Assembly (NCBI GenBank): GCA_037442365.1
Contig: JBBIQK010000028.1
Coordinates: forward strand, 1 to 37,121
DNA: 37,121 nt
Direction of reading: 5' to 3'
Origin: GBS-DC sp037442365
Lineage (GTDB): Bacteria; Armatimonadota; Fimbriimonadia; Fimbriimonadales; GBS-DC
A program made the translations under genes and the position numbers. Of this stretch, positions 37,105 through 37,121 are shown piece after piece. Numbering within the stretch: position 1 is the stretch's first letter; every line of letters begins with the position of its first letter. The notes under the pieces were generated by a model. It searched no databases and was not told the origin of the DNA. It worked only from the letters and a program-made list of their open reading frames with translations.

Positions 37105-37121
37105 ACCATCAAAGAACAACG

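Overview
The window is a GC-rich bacterial chromosome segment that most resembles Armatimonadota. Two tandem type IV-like prepilins carry the N-terminal block ending in the FPVFAQAR(E/L)K signature and a C-terminal H-X9-DG motif, a combination that is greatly expanded in that phylum. Flagellar rod genes, complex I subunits, a glyoxylate shunt and an Fe-S photolyase point to a motile, aerobic, free-living organism. No rRNA, CRISPR array or intact insertion sequence was seen.

Layout. 1-2.3 kb: a secreted beta-propeller protein (cut by the window edge) behind two prepilins. 2.4-8.3 kb: a small unknown gene with an 18-codon leader ORF, endonuclease III, flgG and flgF, a lipoprotein sugar-dehydrogenase-like propeller overlapping a c-type cytochrome, and a TPR protein. 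8.4-14.2 kb: a divergent copper amine oxidase-fold protein, two unknown proteins, a Uma2 nuclease-fold protein and a ThuA-like protein. 14.2-15.6 kb: a graveyard of type I restriction-modification fragments. 15.6-20.4 kb: a small metallopeptidase, photolyase, mnmG, nuoA and nuoC (no nuoB between them). 20.4-22.4 kb: a compact type II restriction endonuclease/methyltransferase pair. 22.4-28 kb: a clostripain-like lipoprotein with Ser in place of the catalytic Cys, a DUF444 protein, and the glyoxylate pair aceB-aceA behind a palindromic operator. 28-37 kb: a large TPR protein coupled to a DUF2993 protein, an EF-G-like GTPase, tRNA-Val and tRNA-Leu, a cystathionine gamma-synthase family enzyme and a Zn/Cd-type P1B ATPase.

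Regulatory grammar. Sixteen places immediately upstream of genes carry the same extended -10 element, GGTA(T/C)(A/C)(A/C)T, without a clear -35. In about eight cases it lies only 6-10 nt from the start codon, so those mRNAs should be leaderless or nearly so; the others have a leader with a good Shine-Dalgarno. A second element, GCGCCGATAA, occurs upstream of three genes in the flagellar neighbourhood and matches the -10 of flagellar sigma-28 promoters.

Most promising for novelty are the amine oxidase-fold protein with a rebuilt copper site and a long 5' hairpin, the shared promoter elements, the leader ORF at 2479, and the Cys-to-Ser peptidase.
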